Shown piece after piece: positions 23,532 through 32,832 of a stretch of 33,513 bases of DNA. The stretch is from Spirochaetota bacterium (GTDB lineage Bacteria; Spirochaetota; Spirochaetia; ARS1246): contig JAJRYZ010000127.1 of assembly GCA_024275515.1 (NCBI GenBank), positions 1 through 33,513 on the forward strand. Reading direction: 5' to 3'. Both the position numbers and the translations under genes were made by a program. The notes below the pieces were generated by a model that worked only from the letters and a program-made list of their open reading frames with translations, was not told the DNA's origin and searched no databases. Every line of letters starts with the position of its first letter. The stretch's first letter is position 1.

Positions 23532-24563
23532 ATGAAAGCAAGGAATCCGATCCGTGTTGTGCTCGGTGCGGTGCTCCTCCTCGTCGCCATCGGGTTCGCG
23601 GTGTTATGGGTTGCGCAGACTCTGAATGACCCCGCAGAGACGATTCCCGCCGACGGCGCGGTTTTCACCGTGGAAAAAGGCGAGAACGTCAACGCGATCT
23701 CTTCGCATCTTGCCGAGCAGGGACTGATCCGCTCTCCTCTGTTTCTCAAGCTGCTGAGCTATATCAGAGGTAGTCAGGGAAGCTTTCAGGTAGGCTCCTA
23801 CCTTGTGGAACCCGACACGACGACGTGGGGTATTCACGACCTGCTGGTCTCGGGGCGAGAGTTGCTCGTCCGCGTCACCATTCCCGAAGGATGGTCGCTT
23901 TCCCGAATAGCCGAACGGCTGCAGAAAAAAGAGATCGTTGCCGCGGACGAGTTCATCTCCGCCGCGACGAATCGCGAGCTGCTCGACAGGCTCAACATTC
24001 CGGGTCGGTCGGCCGAGGGATTCCTTTTTCCGGACACGTATCTTTTTCCACGGAGCTTTCCCGCAGAGCGCGTCGTCGGGGCCATGGTCGACACATTCTT
24101 CGACACCCTCGCATCGCTCTACCCCGACTACGCCGGCATGGACCCGGCCGATTTGTACCGGAAGGTGGTCCTCGCCTCGATTATCGAGCGCGAATATCGT
24201 GCAAGCGACGAGGCGCCGCTGATGGCGTCGGTTTTCTACAATCGTCTGGAGGCGAACATGCGGCTTCAGAGTTGCGCCACGGTCGCCTACGTTATTACCG
24301 AAAAGCTCGGGCTGCCCTATCCCACATCGCTCACCTACGCCGATCTTGAGCTGCCGTCCGCGTACAACACCTATCTAAACGCCGGGCTGCCGCCGGGTCC
24401 TATTTCGAATCCCGGCGTTACGGCGCTCGACGCCGCGCTGCATCCCGCCGAGACCGACTATCTTTTTTTCGTGCTCAAAGACCCCGACGCGGGGCGCCAT
24501 GAGTTCACCCGAAGCTTCGGTGAGCATCTGGTCGCAAAGAACCTCTATCTGAAAAAAAGTTGA
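23532..24563 (+). CDS. mltG: Endolytic murein transglycosylase MltG
   Basis: MltG cuts nascent peptidoglycan strands in the inner membrane and so sets their length. In 343 residues there is one N-terminal membrane segment (7-29) and a LysM-like domain (about 42-110, VFTVEKGENVNAISSHLAEQGLI). The YceG catalytic domain has IPEGWSLSRIAERL and EGFLFPDTY. The catalytic Glu is E219 in ASIIEREY (E218 in E. coli MltG, as I recall). SAYNTYLNAGLPPGPISNPG follows. Length fits the family. The stop overlaps dnaG by one base (TGATG), so they are co-translated. Nearness to mreBCD and mrdA fits a cell-wall elongation role. Confidence 0.95.
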   Translation: MKARNPIRVVLGAVLLLVAIGFAVLWVAQTLNDPAETIPADGAVFTVEKGENVNAISSHLAEQGLIRSPLFLKLLSYIRGSQGSFQVGSYLVEPDTTTWGIHDLLVSGRELLVRVTIPEGWSLSRIAERLQKKEIVAADEFISAATNRELLDRLNIPGRSAEGFLFPDTYLFPRSFPAERVVGAMVDTFFDTLASLYPDYAGMDPADLYRKVVLASIIEREYRASDEAPLMASVFYNRLEANMRLQSCATVAYVITEKLGLPYPTSLTYADLELPSAYNTYLNAGLPPGPISNPGVTALDAALHPAETDYLFFVLKDPDAGRHEFTRSFGEHLVAKNLYLKKS

Positions 24564-26314
24564 TGCGGATACCTCAACGGGTGATCGATGAAATCGCCTC
24601 GCGCGTGTCGCTCGTCGAACTCGTTTCCGACTATATCAGTCTCGAACGCAAAGGAGGCCGCTTTTGGGGGCTCTGTCCGTTTCACCAGGAGAAGACACCC
24701 TCCTTCAGCGTATCGGTCGACCAAAACGTCTTTTACTGTTTCGGTTGCGGAAAGGGTGGGAACCTCTTCTCTTTCGTCCAGGAAATGGAAAATCTTTCGT
24801 TCCCGGAGGCGGTTCGTCATCTTGGCGAAAAAGCCGGCGTGGAGATTCCCGAAGAGGAATCGCCCGCGTCCAATCGACGTTCGACGCTAACGGAGCTCTA
24901 CTCCCGTGTCGCGGGGAGTTTCCACTACATTCTGATGCACTCCGATCGGGCCCGTGCGGCGCGCTCGTACCTGGACGAACGCGGAGTTTCTCAGGAGATG
25001 ATTGCTCGTTTTTCCTTAGGCTACGCCCCCGCCGATAAACGGTGGCTCTACGACTTCCTCGGCAAGCACAACTACTCTCAAGAGTTTCTCGACAGGTCGG
25101 GACTTTTTTCGCGCCGCTACCGCGGATTGAGCTTCTTCGTCGACCGGATCATGTTTCCCATCCGGGATCGTCGGGGCGAGACGGTCGCTTTCGGAGGACG
25201 TTCGATCGGAGCGAATGAGCCGAAGTATCTCAATTCGCCGGACTCGGAGATCTTTTCGAAGCGGTCGACGCTCTTCGGACTGCACGAAGGGTTTGCCGCC
25301 ATACGCAAGCGGCGCGCTTTTTTCCTCGTCGAGGGGTATCTTGATGTAATCGCATTTCATCAAGCCGGGATACTCAACGCGGTGGCGCCCCTGGGGACCG
25401 CGTTCACCGAAGATCAGCTGCGGCTGCTTCGACGTTACGCCGAGCGTTGCGTGCTTGTTTTCGACGGTGACGACGCCGGCGTAGCCGCAGCCGGAAAAGG
25501 CGTCGCGACCTGCGAACGAATAGGAGTCGAGGTCGACGTTGCGTTGCTTCCGGAAGGATTCGATCCCGGCGATTATATGCGGAAATCCGACTACCAATCG
25601 CTGGAAAATGTATTGAAAAACGTGACGAAAGGTTTTACTTTTGTGGTGCAGCAGGCGCTACGCAGAAACGACATTCGTGGAGCAGGGGGAAAAGAATCCG
25701 CACTACGGTATCTTCTACCGTTCGTCGATATTGCAAGTTCGGAAGTACGCAAAGAAGCCTTTCTCGATGAGATTGCCGACGCGCTGCAGGTGGATCCGCG
25801 CGCGGTGCGGACGGACTATTCGGGGCGACGTCCCGCCGGATCCGAGGCGCCTGCGGAACGCTCCGGGACCGTATCAGTTTCGCACGATTTATACCTGATG
25901 CTCGCCGTCGCGATTAACAGGAGTGAGTATGGCTACGTCAGAAAGCACGTAGCTGCGAAAGATTTGCAGGACACGAAAGCTTTGGAACTGTACGTAGCTC
26001 TGGAAGAGTGCTTCCGCGAGGGCGAAACCTCGATGGAAGCGCTCTTGACTCGTATCTCGGACGAAGCGCTGAAAGCGCTGCTACTCGAGCGCGCCGCTCG
26101 AGAAGAGTTTGCCGAACGCGGCGTTGAGGTGATACGCGACTCGGTTACTCGCGTAAAGGAGCGAACGCTGGGGCAGAAACGTGACCGTGTCATAGCAGAG
26201 ATGCGGAAACTCGAGCGCGCACAGGCAGGCGGCAACGAAATTCGGTCGCTTCTCGAAGAAAAGATGTGGATCGACGCGGAGCTTCAAAAACTCAAACGGA
26301 GCTCGCGTGAATAA
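24563..26314 (+). CDS. dnaG: DNA primase
   Basis: DnaG synthesises RNA primers for replication. In 583 residues: the CHC2 zinc-binding domain (C38, H41, C59, C62); the RNA-polymerase domain with FGGRSIG and PKYLNSP; TOPRIM motifs VEGYLDV (about 256) and VFDGDDAG (about 299); and a C-terminal region for the DnaB helicase. The start is the ATG at 24563, overlapping the mltG stop by 1 bp; a TTG one codon earlier is rejected. rpoD follows after 98 bp, the classical dnaG-rpoD macromolecular synthesis arrangement. Confidence 0.97.
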   Translation: MRIPQRVIDEIASRVSLVELVSDYISLERKGGRFWGLCPFHQEKTPSFSVSVDQNVFYCFGCGKGGNLFSFVQEMENLSFPEAVRHLGEKAGVEIPEEESPASNRRSTLTELYSRVAGSFHYILMHSDRARAARSYLDERGVSQEMIARFSLGYAPADKRWLYDFLGKHNYSQEFLDRSGLFSRRYRGLSFFVDRIMFPIRDRRGETVAFGGRSIGANEPKYLNSPDSEIFSKRSTLFGLHEGFAAIRKRRAFFLVEGYLDVIAFHQAGILNAVAPLGTAFTEDQLRLLRRYAERCVLVFDGDDAGVAAAGKGVATCERIGVEVDVALLPEGFDPGDYMRKSDYQSLENVLKNVTKGFTFVVQQALRRNDIRGAGGKESALRYLLPFVDIASSEVRKEAFLDEIADALQVDPRAVRTDYSGRRPAGSEAPAERSGTVSVSHDLYLMLAVAINRSEYGYVRKHVAAKDLQDTKALELYVALEECFREGETSMEALLTRISDEALKALLLERAAREEFAERGVEVIRDSVTRVKERTLGQKRDRVIAEMRKLERAQAGGNEIRSLLEEKMWIDAELQKLKRSSRE

Positions 26315-26412
26315 CGGCAGCACCCCGTCCGTGAGTCGCGAGTTTTCCGGCCGCAGTCCGGTCGCAGTTCGCGTCTCCCCGGCGCATTTTGGGCATAGAG
26401 ACAGAGGCGCTC

Positions 26413-28206
26413 ATGAGTGAATTACTGCAGGATCCGACGGTCAGCAGGCTTCTCGAACACGCCAAGCGAAAGAAAACCATCACCTACGACGAGGTAAATG
26501 ATTTTCTTCCCGAATCGATTACCGAGACCGAGAAAATCGAGGAGGTACTTACGATCCTCGAAAAGAATCACATCAGTCTCGTTGAGTACGAAACCGATTC
26601 GGAGGCATCCGCGGCTCCGCAGGAAGAAGAGGCGCCCGCCGTCAAGAAGAGCAGAACGCGCAAACGCGCGCACCGCGCCGGCGGCGAAAAAAAACAGGCG
26701 CGAAAGAAGCTCGTCTATCACGACAAAGAGAGCTTTATCGATGATCCCATCCGTCTCTATCTGCGTGAAATCGGAAAGGAGAAGCTGCTCACCGCCGAGC
26801 AGGAAGTCGAACTCTCAAAGCAAATGGAGGACGGCGAGAACATCATCAAACAGGTTCTTCGTTATTCCGGGCTGCTTCTTCCCGAGATGTACCTCATCAT
26901 GCAGAACACCTTCTCCCGGGTAGACCCGAGAGATCTCGACCTGTCGAAAAAAGAAACGTCGGAACTTATGTCGGAACGGCGTCGTCTCAACCAGTTCTAT
27001 CGAGAAGGACTACGCGAAGTCGTTCAACCTCTTAAATCGTACGTCGAGGCGAAGAGCAAGGTGGTCGCGACCGGCGGCGACGTCTTGACCGACGAAGAAT
27101 TGCGGAAGCGGAGAAAGGCGCTCGTTCCGATTCTTCAGAACATCGAGCTGCAGCAGGAAGAAATCCTGGCGCTGTCGGAAAAATTCATCAACGCCGCGCG
27201 TAAGATTACCCGCTACAGCGACGAGCAGCGGAGAATCGAGCGTCGGCTCCAGGTATCGAGCCATCGCGAACTTCGCACGATGGGTCGCGGGTTGGCCATG
27301 ACCGACGAGCGCAAAAGAATCGAGGATCGGCTCGCGCTGCCCTCCGACGTGATCAAGGAAAAGATCCGCCAATATCAGATATCCGACAGAAAACTGAACA
27401 TGCTCGAGGTCGACTTCGAGGAATCGATCGATTCGATCCGAAAGAAAGCCGAAGAAATCGCTTACGGCCGCGAGATGATGAAGACGGCCAAGGATAAACT
27501 GATCCAGGCCAACCTTCGTCTTGTCGTCAGCATCGCGAAAAAATACACCAACCGCGGTCTGCATTTTTTCGATCTTGTACAGGAAGGCAACATCGGGTTG
27601 ATCAAGGCGGTGGAAAAGTTCGAGTACCGAAAGGGCTACAAGTTCTCCACCTACGCGACGTGGTGGATAAGACAGGCCATTACGAGGTCGATATCCGATC
27701 AGGCCCGTACGATACGCGTTCCCGTGCACATGATCGAGCAGATCAACAAGGTTGTTCGCGAATCGAGACAGTTGATGCAAGTCCTCGGTCGTGAACCGAC
27801 CGACGAGGAAATCGCGGAGCGTCTCGGTTGGTCGGTCCTTCGTGTCAAGTCGGTCAAAAACGTCGCTCGAGAGCCCATTTCGCTTGAAACTCCGATAGGC
27901 GAGGAAGAAGATTCGCTTTTGGGCGACTTTATCGAAGACAAGGACGTCGAGAATCCCGCCAGCCAGACCGCGTTCACGTTGTTGCAGGAGCAGCTGCATG
28001 GTGTGCTGTCGACGCTTCCGCCCCGCGAACAGGAAGTGCTCAAGATGCGCTTCGGCCTCGACGACGGCTATTCGCTTACACTCGAAGAAGTCGGTCTCTA
28101 TTTCAACGTGACGCGCGAGCGAATTCGACAGATCGAGGCGAAAGCGCTTCGCCGACTGCGGCATCCGAAACGAAGCCGGCGACTGAAAGACTATATCGAT
28201 CACTAG
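26413..28206 (+). CDS. rpoD: RNA polymerase primary sigma factor (sigma-70/RpoD)
   Basis: The housekeeping sigma factor, 597 residues. Region 1.1 is at the N-terminus, followed by a Lys/Arg-rich linker (about 75-100). Region 1.2 is [12 protein letters not shown], and a non-conserved region of medium length follows. Region 2 includes [37 protein letters not shown] and [13 protein letters not shown] (-10 recognition). Region 3 follows. Region 4 is [44 protein letters not shown] (the -35 helix-turn-helix). Chosen start: ATG 26413 with GAGG about 9 bp upstream, not the in-frame TTG at 26389. I see no clear promoter in the 98-bp gap 26315-26412. Confidence 0.97.
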   Translation: MSELLQDPTVSRLLEHAKRKKTITYDEVNDFLPESITETEKIEEVLTILEKNHISLVEYETDSEASAAPQEEEAPAVKKSRTRKRAHRAGGEKKQARKKLVYHDKESFIDDPIRLYLREIGKEKLLTAEQEVELSKQMEDGENIIKQVLRYSGLLLPEMYLIMQNTFSRVDPRDLDLSKKETSELMSERRRLNQFYREGLREVVQPLKSYVEAKSKVVATGGDVLTDEELRKRRKALVPILQNIELQQEEILALSEKFINAARKITRYSDEQRRIERRLQVSSHRELRTMGRGLAMTDERKRIEDRLALPSDVIKEKIRQYQISDRKLNMLEVDFEESIDSIRKKAEEIAYGREMMKTAKDKLIQANLRLVVSIAKKYTNRGLHFFDLVQEGNIGLIKAVEKFEYRKGYKFSTYATWWIRQAITRSISDQARTIRVPVHMIEQINKVVRESRQLMQVLGREPTDEEIAERLGWSVLRVKSVKNVAREPISLETPIGEEEDSLLGDFIEDKDVENPASQTAFTLLQEQLHGVLSTLPPREQEVLKMRFGLDDGYSLTLEEVGLYFNVTRERIRQIEAKALRRLRHPKRSRRLKDYIDH

Positions 28207-28222
28207 AGAGGGGTAGACAATC

Positions 28223-29011
28223 ATGATGCAGGAAGTTTTCGACAAGCTCAGGACGCTTCAGGGCATTCTCTCGCAACGGTACGACATCGAGCGGGAGATC
28301 GTCGAGATTCCCCGCACACTCACCACCAAGACGGAGTTGCTCAACCGGATGCGGAAGCAGTACATCGAGAAGAACGAACAGGTCGAGGAAACCGCCGCAA
28401 ATATCAGACGACTCAGAAATCGACTTGCGGACGCCGAGCGAGAGCGCGAAGCCTATGAAAAGCAGATGGACGACATCAAGACCCAACGCGAGTATGAAGC
28501 TCTCGACAAGGAGATCCGCGACGCGACCGAGAAGGAGCAGCAGTTCCGCAAGGACATTCTTCGTGAAGAAAAAGAACACGAAGAGCTCGCGCACGAACTC
28601 CAGCGCGAGGAGGCGATGATCGCGCAGCAAGAGAAGGAGCTCGAAGAGGAGCAGAAGCGAATCAAGGAAGAGAGCGAAGAAAAGCAGGAGACGCTCAAGG
28701 CGCTCAAGGCGGAGGAGGGCGAGATTACGCCGGATCTTGACGTCGGTATCCTTTTCAAGTTCGAGCGGATCATCAAGAGCAAGGCCGGCGTCGGCATTGT
28801 CCCCGTCCGCAATTCGGTTTGCACCGGGTGCCACATGAGGTTGCCCGCGCAGTTCGAAAACGAAATACGCGGCGGAGAGGAGATTCGATTCTGTCCGTAC
28901 TGCAGTCGCATTCTCTTCTACGAGGAGAGCGAGGAGGGGCCCGTTTTCTTCCATGAAGACGACGCGGGAAGCCTTGCGGACTTGGCCGATGTTGAGTCGG
29001 AACAGGAATAG
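28223..29011 (+). CDS. Coiled-coil C4 zinc-ribbon protein
   Basis: A 262-residue soluble protein. About residues 30-165 form a long, charged coiled coil. The C-terminal zinc ribbon has C200-T-G-C203 and C224-P-Y-C227, matching the C4 zinc-ribbon family. Such proteins are widespread; a role in RNA or nucleotide metabolism is suggested, but the function here is not settled. The first Met is at 28223, with GAGGGG about 10 bp upstream; a second Met follows directly. The final codons contain the rnpB promoter, so sequence here serves two purposes. The gene follows rpoD by 16 bp and is probably co-transcribed with it. Confidence 0.9.
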   Translation: MMQEVFDKLRTLQGILSQRYDIEREIVEIPRTLTTKTELLNRMRKQYIEKNEQVEETAANIRRLRNRLADAEREREAYEKQMDDIKTQREYEALDKEIRDATEKEQQFRKDILREEKEHEELAHELQREEAMIAQQEKELEEEQKRIKEESEEKQETLKALKAEEGEITPDLDVGILFKFERIIKSKAGVGIVPVRNSVCTGCHMRLPAQFENEIRGGEEIRFCPYCSRILFYEESEEGPVFFHEDDAGSLADLADVESEQE

Positions 29012-29020
29012 ACCGATAAT
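28992..29020 (+). promoter_or_regulatory. rnpB promoter inside the end of the zinc-ribbon gene
   Basis: TTGAGT (28992-28997) and GATAAT (29015-29020) are exactly 17 bp apart. Seven bases after the -10 is 29027, the first base of the RNase P RNA P1 stem. The -35 and most of the spacer lie within the last codons and stop of the upstream gene. Confidence 0.75.
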
Positions 29021-29026
29021 CACAGT

Positions 29027-29392
29027 GGAGGGCGGACCGGGTAGCCGCCTCGCGCCGAGCGGGGAGGAAAGTCCGGGCTCCGCAGAACATGACGCCGGTT
29101 AACCGCCGGGGGCGCTTCGGCGTCACAGACAGTGCCACAGAAAACAAACCGCCCGACCTTCCGCCGTTCCGCGGCAGGGGGTCCGGTAAGGGTGAAACGG
29201 TGAGGTAAGAGCTCACCGCCCGGTCGGTAACGCCCGGGGCACGGTAAACCTCGTCAGGAGCAAGACCAAAACGCGATCGGTTGTTCGCCGACAATCGCAG
29301 GTGGGTCGCTGTACCGAGACGGAAACGTCTTCGGAAAGATAGATGGCTACCCCCCGAATGGGGACAGAATCCGGCTTACAGATCCGCCCTCC
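29027..29392 (+). ncRNA. rnpB: RNase P RNA (catalytic subunit, type A)
   Basis: The RNA that removes 5' leaders from pre-tRNAs. The ends pair perfectly over 10 bp (29027-29036 GGAGGGCGGA with 29383-29392 TCCGCCCTCC), forming P1. The conserved 5' core GAGGAAAGTCCGGGCTCC follows, as do the P4-forming ACAGAA at 29363-29368 with its 3' partner, GGTAAGGGTGAAACGGTG, and GCAGGTGGGTCGCTG. Length is about 366 nt, normal for type A. No U-rich terminator is evident before the next ORF, 28 bp on, so the transcript may be processed or read through. Confidence 0.95.
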
Positions 29393-29419
29393 TATTTCAA
29401 CGTCGTGGCGGTAACTCCC

Positions 29420-30370
29420 ATGGTGCTTCCCGAATCAAGAACCGTACATTCATACGGACGGCGCCGGCGAAAACGGGGTCGTCTGGTGCTCGTCTTCGCG
29501 CTCGTCGCCGTCTTGGTGCTCGCGTCGGTAGCGGTGCTGCGCCGGGAGACGGTGGCCGGTTGGTTCGCGTCCGACGCGGATCCGGCCGAGCCTTCGCTGG
29601 AGGAGCTGTGGAAGGGACAGCGGTACGCAGAGGTGAGAGACCGTTCAACGGCGGTCCTCGATGAGTCGCCGCTCGACGCCGCGGCGTTGCTCTTCTACGG
29701 CTTCTCGAGCTTCTATTTGAGCACCGAAGCGTACACGCTCGAAGAGAAACTGCCGTACATCAACGATTCGATCGGCGCACTCCGAAAAGCCCTTCTCGTG
29801 GTCGACGACGCGCAGGAGCCCGCACTTGCATATGTTCTTGGAAAGGCGTACTACTTCAAAGGTCGCTACTACTCCGACCTTGCCGCGCTCTATCTCGAGC
29901 GGTCGGTCGAGGCGGGTTACGTGGCAGACGACACCTACGAGTACCTCGGTCTTATCTATTCGAACATGGGCAACTACGACCGAAGCGCGGAGTACTTCAA
30001 GCTCGCCGTCGAACAGGAAGGCACCGACCTTCGATACCTGGCCCTCTCGCAGGCCTACGTGAACGCCGGACGGACGGAGGAGGCGGAATCGTACCTGCTT
30101 AGAACGATCAATAAGACCGACGATCCGATGATCGAGGAGCGCAGCAGGTTCCTTCTCGGCAAGATCTATCTTGAGCTCGATCAACTAACCAAGGCCGAGG
30201 ATCAGTACCGCAGCATCGTCGAGGCGAATCCCCGATCGGCCGACGCGCACTACTACCTGGGCGAAATCATGCTGAAATACGGAAAGCCGATCGAGGCGAG
30301 AGCGGAATGGCGAGAAGCGCTGATCGTCGACCCGAATCACTACGGAGCGCGTCTCCGGTACTATAAATAG
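29420..30370 (+). CDS. TPR-repeat membrane-anchored protein
   Basis: A protein of 316 residues (321 if the GTG at 29405 is used). After a basic stretch (GRRRRKRGR) there is one membrane segment (about 20-40, VLVFALVAVLVLASVAVL), then at least five TPR-like units covering about 60-310. The clearest are YEYLGLIYSNMGNYDRSAEYFKLAVEQ, RFLLGKIYLELDQLTKAEDQYRSIVEANP and AHYYLGEIMLKYGKPIEARAEWREALIVDP. TPRs mediate protein contacts, and this one should face the periplasm. Its place just before mreB suggests a scaffold for cell-wall elongation (inference). The ATG at 29420 with TGGCGG upstream is preferred. Confidence 0.87.
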   Translation: MVLPESRTVHSYGRRRRKRGRLVLVFALVAVLVLASVAVLRRETVAGWFASDADPAEPSLEELWKGQRYAEVRDRSTAVLDESPLDAAALLFYGFSSFYLSTEAYTLEEKLPYINDSIGALRKALLVVDDAQEPALAYVLGKAYYFKGRYYSDLAALYLERSVEAGYVADDTYEYLGLIYSNMGNYDRSAEYFKLAVEQEGTDLRYLALSQAYVNAGRTEEAESYLLRTINKTDDPMIEERSRFLLGKIYLELDQLTKAEDQYRSIVEANPRSADAHYYLGEIMLKYGKPIEARAEWREALIVDPNHYGARLRYYK

Positions 30371-30381
30371 ACGGATGCCGT

Positions 30382-30390
30382 TGATATAAT
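30382..30390 (+). promoter_or_regulatory. Extended -10 promoter of the mreBCD operon
   Basis: TGATATAAT (30382-30390) is a perfect extended -10 (TGn-TATAAT). No -35 match at 16-18 bp, which is tolerated for extended -10 promoters. Start expected near 30397, giving a leader of about 32 nt that includes the mreB ribosome-binding site GGAGG (30416-30420). Confidence 0.7.
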
Positions 30391-30428
30391 GGCACACTCT
30401 TCAGTCACATCAGCCGGAGGATGGCCCA

Positions 30429-31469
30429 ATGGCGCGTTTTTTTGATGCCTTTTCTACGGATCTCGGTATCGATTTAGGGACATGCAACACGCTTATCCAC
30501 GTCCGCGGAAAGGGCATCGTTATTTCCGAGCCCTCGGTCGTCGCCGTTGAGCGCGGCACGAAGAAGGTGGTCGCGGTCGGAACCGAAGCCAAGCGAATGC
30601 TCAACAAGACGCCCGGCGACATTATCGCGATCCAGCCGCTCAGAGACGGCGTCATCGCGGACCTCGAAACCACCGAAAAAATGATCCGCTTTTTTATTTC
30701 GAAGGTCATCCCCCGGCGCTGGCTGGTCAAACCGAGAATGGTAATAGGCGTCCCGACCTGCATCACCGAAGTCGAACGACGGGCGGTTGAAGAAAGCGCC
30801 TACAAAGCGGGCGCGAGAGAGGTCAAGGTGATTGAAGAATCGCTCGCGGCGGCCATCGGCGCGAATATTCCGATTTTTGAACCGTCGGGACATATGGTAT
30901 GCGACATCGGCGGTGGAACGACCGAAATATCGGTCATCTCTCTCGGTGGGATGGTGGCCACGAACGCGATACGTCTGGGGGGAGACGAGTTCGACGAGGC
31001 GATCATTAAGCACGTTCGCAGCGTTCACAACCTGATCATCGGCGAACAGACCGCGGAAAACCTCAAGATGACCATCGGAAACGCCAGCCCGGAGAAAAAG
31101 ATCGAAAAAATGGAAATCAAAGGTACCGACGCGATTACGGGTTTGCCTCGGAGACTCGAAATCGATTCCGTGGAAGTACGGGAAGCGCTTCAGGAGCCGA
31201 TCGACGCGATTACCGAGGAGATAAAGCGTACGCTCGGGCAGACGCCTCCCGAGTTGGCCGCCGATATTGTGGAGCGGGGAATCGTCATGACCGGGGGAGG
31301 CTCGCTGCTCAAAGGACTGCCGCGGTTGATTTCGAAGGAGACCGGTGTCCCGGTTATCCTGGCCGAGAATCCGATGCTCTGCGTAGCAAACGGCGCCGGC
31401 GCCTACTTTGAATTGACGCGCGACATGGCCAAGAATAAGAAGACCATCTACAACAATCTAAACACGTAG
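30429..31469 (+). CDS. mreB: Rod shape-determining protein MreB
   Basis: An actin-like ATPase that guides the elongasome at the inner membrane. 346 residues with the phosphate-1 motif [23 protein letters not shown], the phosphate-2 motif [10 protein letters not shown] and the adenosine motif [10 protein letters not shown]. It has an N-terminal amphipathic start (MARFFDAF) that can bind membrane. GGAGG lies 8 bp before the ATG. mreC starts 2 bp after its stop, so the operon is tight. Confidence 0.98.
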   Translation: MARFFDAFSTDLGIDLGTCNTLIHVRGKGIVISEPSVVAVERGTKKVVAVGTEAKRMLNKTPGDIIAIQPLRDGVIADLETTEKMIRFFISKVIPRRWLVKPRMVIGVPTCITEVERRAVEESAYKAGAREVKVIEESLAAAIGANIPIFEPSGHMVCDIGGGTTEISVISLGGMVATNAIRLGGDEFDEAIIKHVRSVHNLIIGEQTAENLKMTIGNASPEKKIEKMEIKGTDAITGLPRRLEIDSVEVREALQEPIDAITEEIKRTLGQTPPELAADIVERGIVMTGGGSLLKGLPRLISKETGVPVILAENPMLCVANGAGAYFELTRDMAKNKKTIYNNLNT

Positions 31470-31471
31470 CC

Positions 31472-32329
31472 ATGCGCAACGTCCGCGGTTATCTTTCACG
31501 ACATCGCACCGCCGCGACGTTTTTGCTTCTTCTCGCCGTGAGCATCACGACGATGAGCCTTACCACGGAAGCCGATATCGTCGCCCCAAAACGCGTCGGA
31601 AACGCCGCCGTTTCGTTGGTGCAGAAGGGCGCGGCGGGAATCGGTGGTTTCGTTCGCAGATTCTTTACCTCGGTCGGAGAACTTCGTCAGCTACGCTCAC
31701 GGTACACCGAGCTACAAGAGCAGTTGATTCGGTATCGTCGAGACGAACGCGAACTCGTGCGCCTACGACAGGATAACACGCGTCTTCGCAAACTTCTCGG
31801 ACTCTCGGAGGCGACCGAACGCGAACACCTCCTCGCCGAAGTCATCGGCAACGACCCGAGCTCGTTTTTCAACGCCCTCGTCATCAACAAAGGCCGCGTG
31901 CACGGTGTTCGCGCCGACATGCCGGTGGTGGCGTACCAGGACGGATTTCAGGGGCTCGTGGGGAAGATCGTCTCCGTCGGCCCCGTTACCGCTCAGGTGC
32001 TGCCGCTTTTCGACGCGCGGTCCTTCGTTCCCTCCCGGCTGCAGAGTTCCCGGTACTCGGGACTGATTCAAGGAACCGGAAACCGTTTTTCGCTTTTGGC
32101 GATGGCGTACGTGCCCAAAAGCGCCGCGGACTTCGTGGCCGTCGGCGACCTCGTCGTAACATCGGGACTGTCGACGATCTACCCGAAGGACGTCTACATA
32201 GGGCGCGTGCGCGGCGTTTCCGCAAAAAGTTGGGAAGCTTCGCTTACCCTCGATGTCGAGCCGATCATCGATTTCTCACGTCTCGAATACGTCTTCGTGC
32301 TTTTCGTGTCCTCCGGAGCGTCGGAATGA
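31472..32329 (+). CDS. mreC: Rod shape-determining protein MreC
   Basis: MreC is a bitopic periplasmic protein that activates PBP2 in the elongasome. 285 residues: one membrane segment (about 14-31), a coiled coil (about 68-110, QLRSRYTELQEQLIRYRRD to LRQDNTRLRKLLGL) and two beta-barrel domains (VIGNDPSSFFNALVINKG; GLVGKIVSVGPVTAQVLPL; GDLVVTSGLSTIYPKDVYIGRV). It overlaps mreD by 4 bp (ATGA). Confidence 0.95.
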   Translation: MRNVRGYLSRHRTAATFLLLLAVSITTMSLTTEADIVAPKRVGNAAVSLVQKGAAGIGGFVRRFFTSVGELRQLRSRYTELQEQLIRYRRDERELVRLRQDNTRLRKLLGLSEATEREHLLAEVIGNDPSSFFNALVINKGRVHGVRADMPVVAYQDGFQGLVGKIVSVGPVTAQVLPLFDARSFVPSRLQSSRYSGLIQGTGNRFSLLAMAYVPKSAADFVAVGDLVVTSGLSTIYPKDVYIGRVRGVSAKSWEASLTLDVEPIIDFSRLEYVFVLFVSSGASE

Positions 32330-32832
32330 CGTCGATCCTGCTCCACACCGCGCTCATGTGCGGATTGGTCGTTCTCCAAACGGTCGCGTTCCCTTCGGGC
32401 CTCGTGCGGGGGGCGACTCCCGATCTGGCTCTGATTCTTCTCTGCTTTTCGGCGAATCACCACGGGAGTTATCGCGGCGAGTTGTCGGGGTTTGCCACCG
32501 GCGTCGTCCTCGACGCTCTCAGCCTGGCGCCGCTGGGCTTCCACGCTTTTATTCGCACTGTTATCGGATACGTCTCGGGCGTCTTTCGAGGCAAGATCTT
32601 CATCGATCCGATTCTCGTGCCGGTCCTCATCATTGCCGCGGCTACGCTGCTTAAGGCGGTCATGGGCTACGGTCTGGCTTCCGTTTTCGCTCCCGACGTT
32701 GCTCCGACGGTCTTCTCCGGGCGTTTCGGCATCGAGATCGGACTTAACGCGCTTGTCGCTCCCTTTTTCTTTGCCCTCCTTAAATCACTCCATCTGATCC
32801 GCACGGGACGAGAAAGGTTCGATTATGAGTAA
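32326..32832 (+). CDS. mreD: Rod shape-determining protein MreD
   Basis: MreD is a small polytopic inner-membrane subunit of the elongasome. 168 residues, five or six hydrophobic segments. It has the family pattern TPDLALILLCFSANHHGSYRGELSGFATGVVLDALSLAPLGFHAF. The reading frame is open further upstream, but the ATG at 32326 is chosen: it shares ATGA with the mreC stop and has CGGAG upstream. Its stop overlaps the next gene by 8 bp. Confidence 0.93.
   Translation: MTSILLHTALMCGLVVLQTVAFPSGLVRGATPDLALILLCFSANHHGSYRGELSGFATGVVLDALSLAPLGFHAFIRTVIGYVSGVFRGKIFIDPILVPVLIIAAATLLKAVMGYGLASVFAPDVAPTVFSGRFGIEIGLNALVAPFFFALLKSLHLIRTGRERFDYE

Noticed and set aside
26389-26412. TTG start for rpoD eight codons upstream
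   Set aside because: No ribosome-binding site fits it; ATG 26413 has GAGG upstream and gives the usual N-terminus.
29393-29419. Intrinsic terminator after rnpB
   Set aside because: No hairpin with a T-run is present between the P1 stem and the TPR start.
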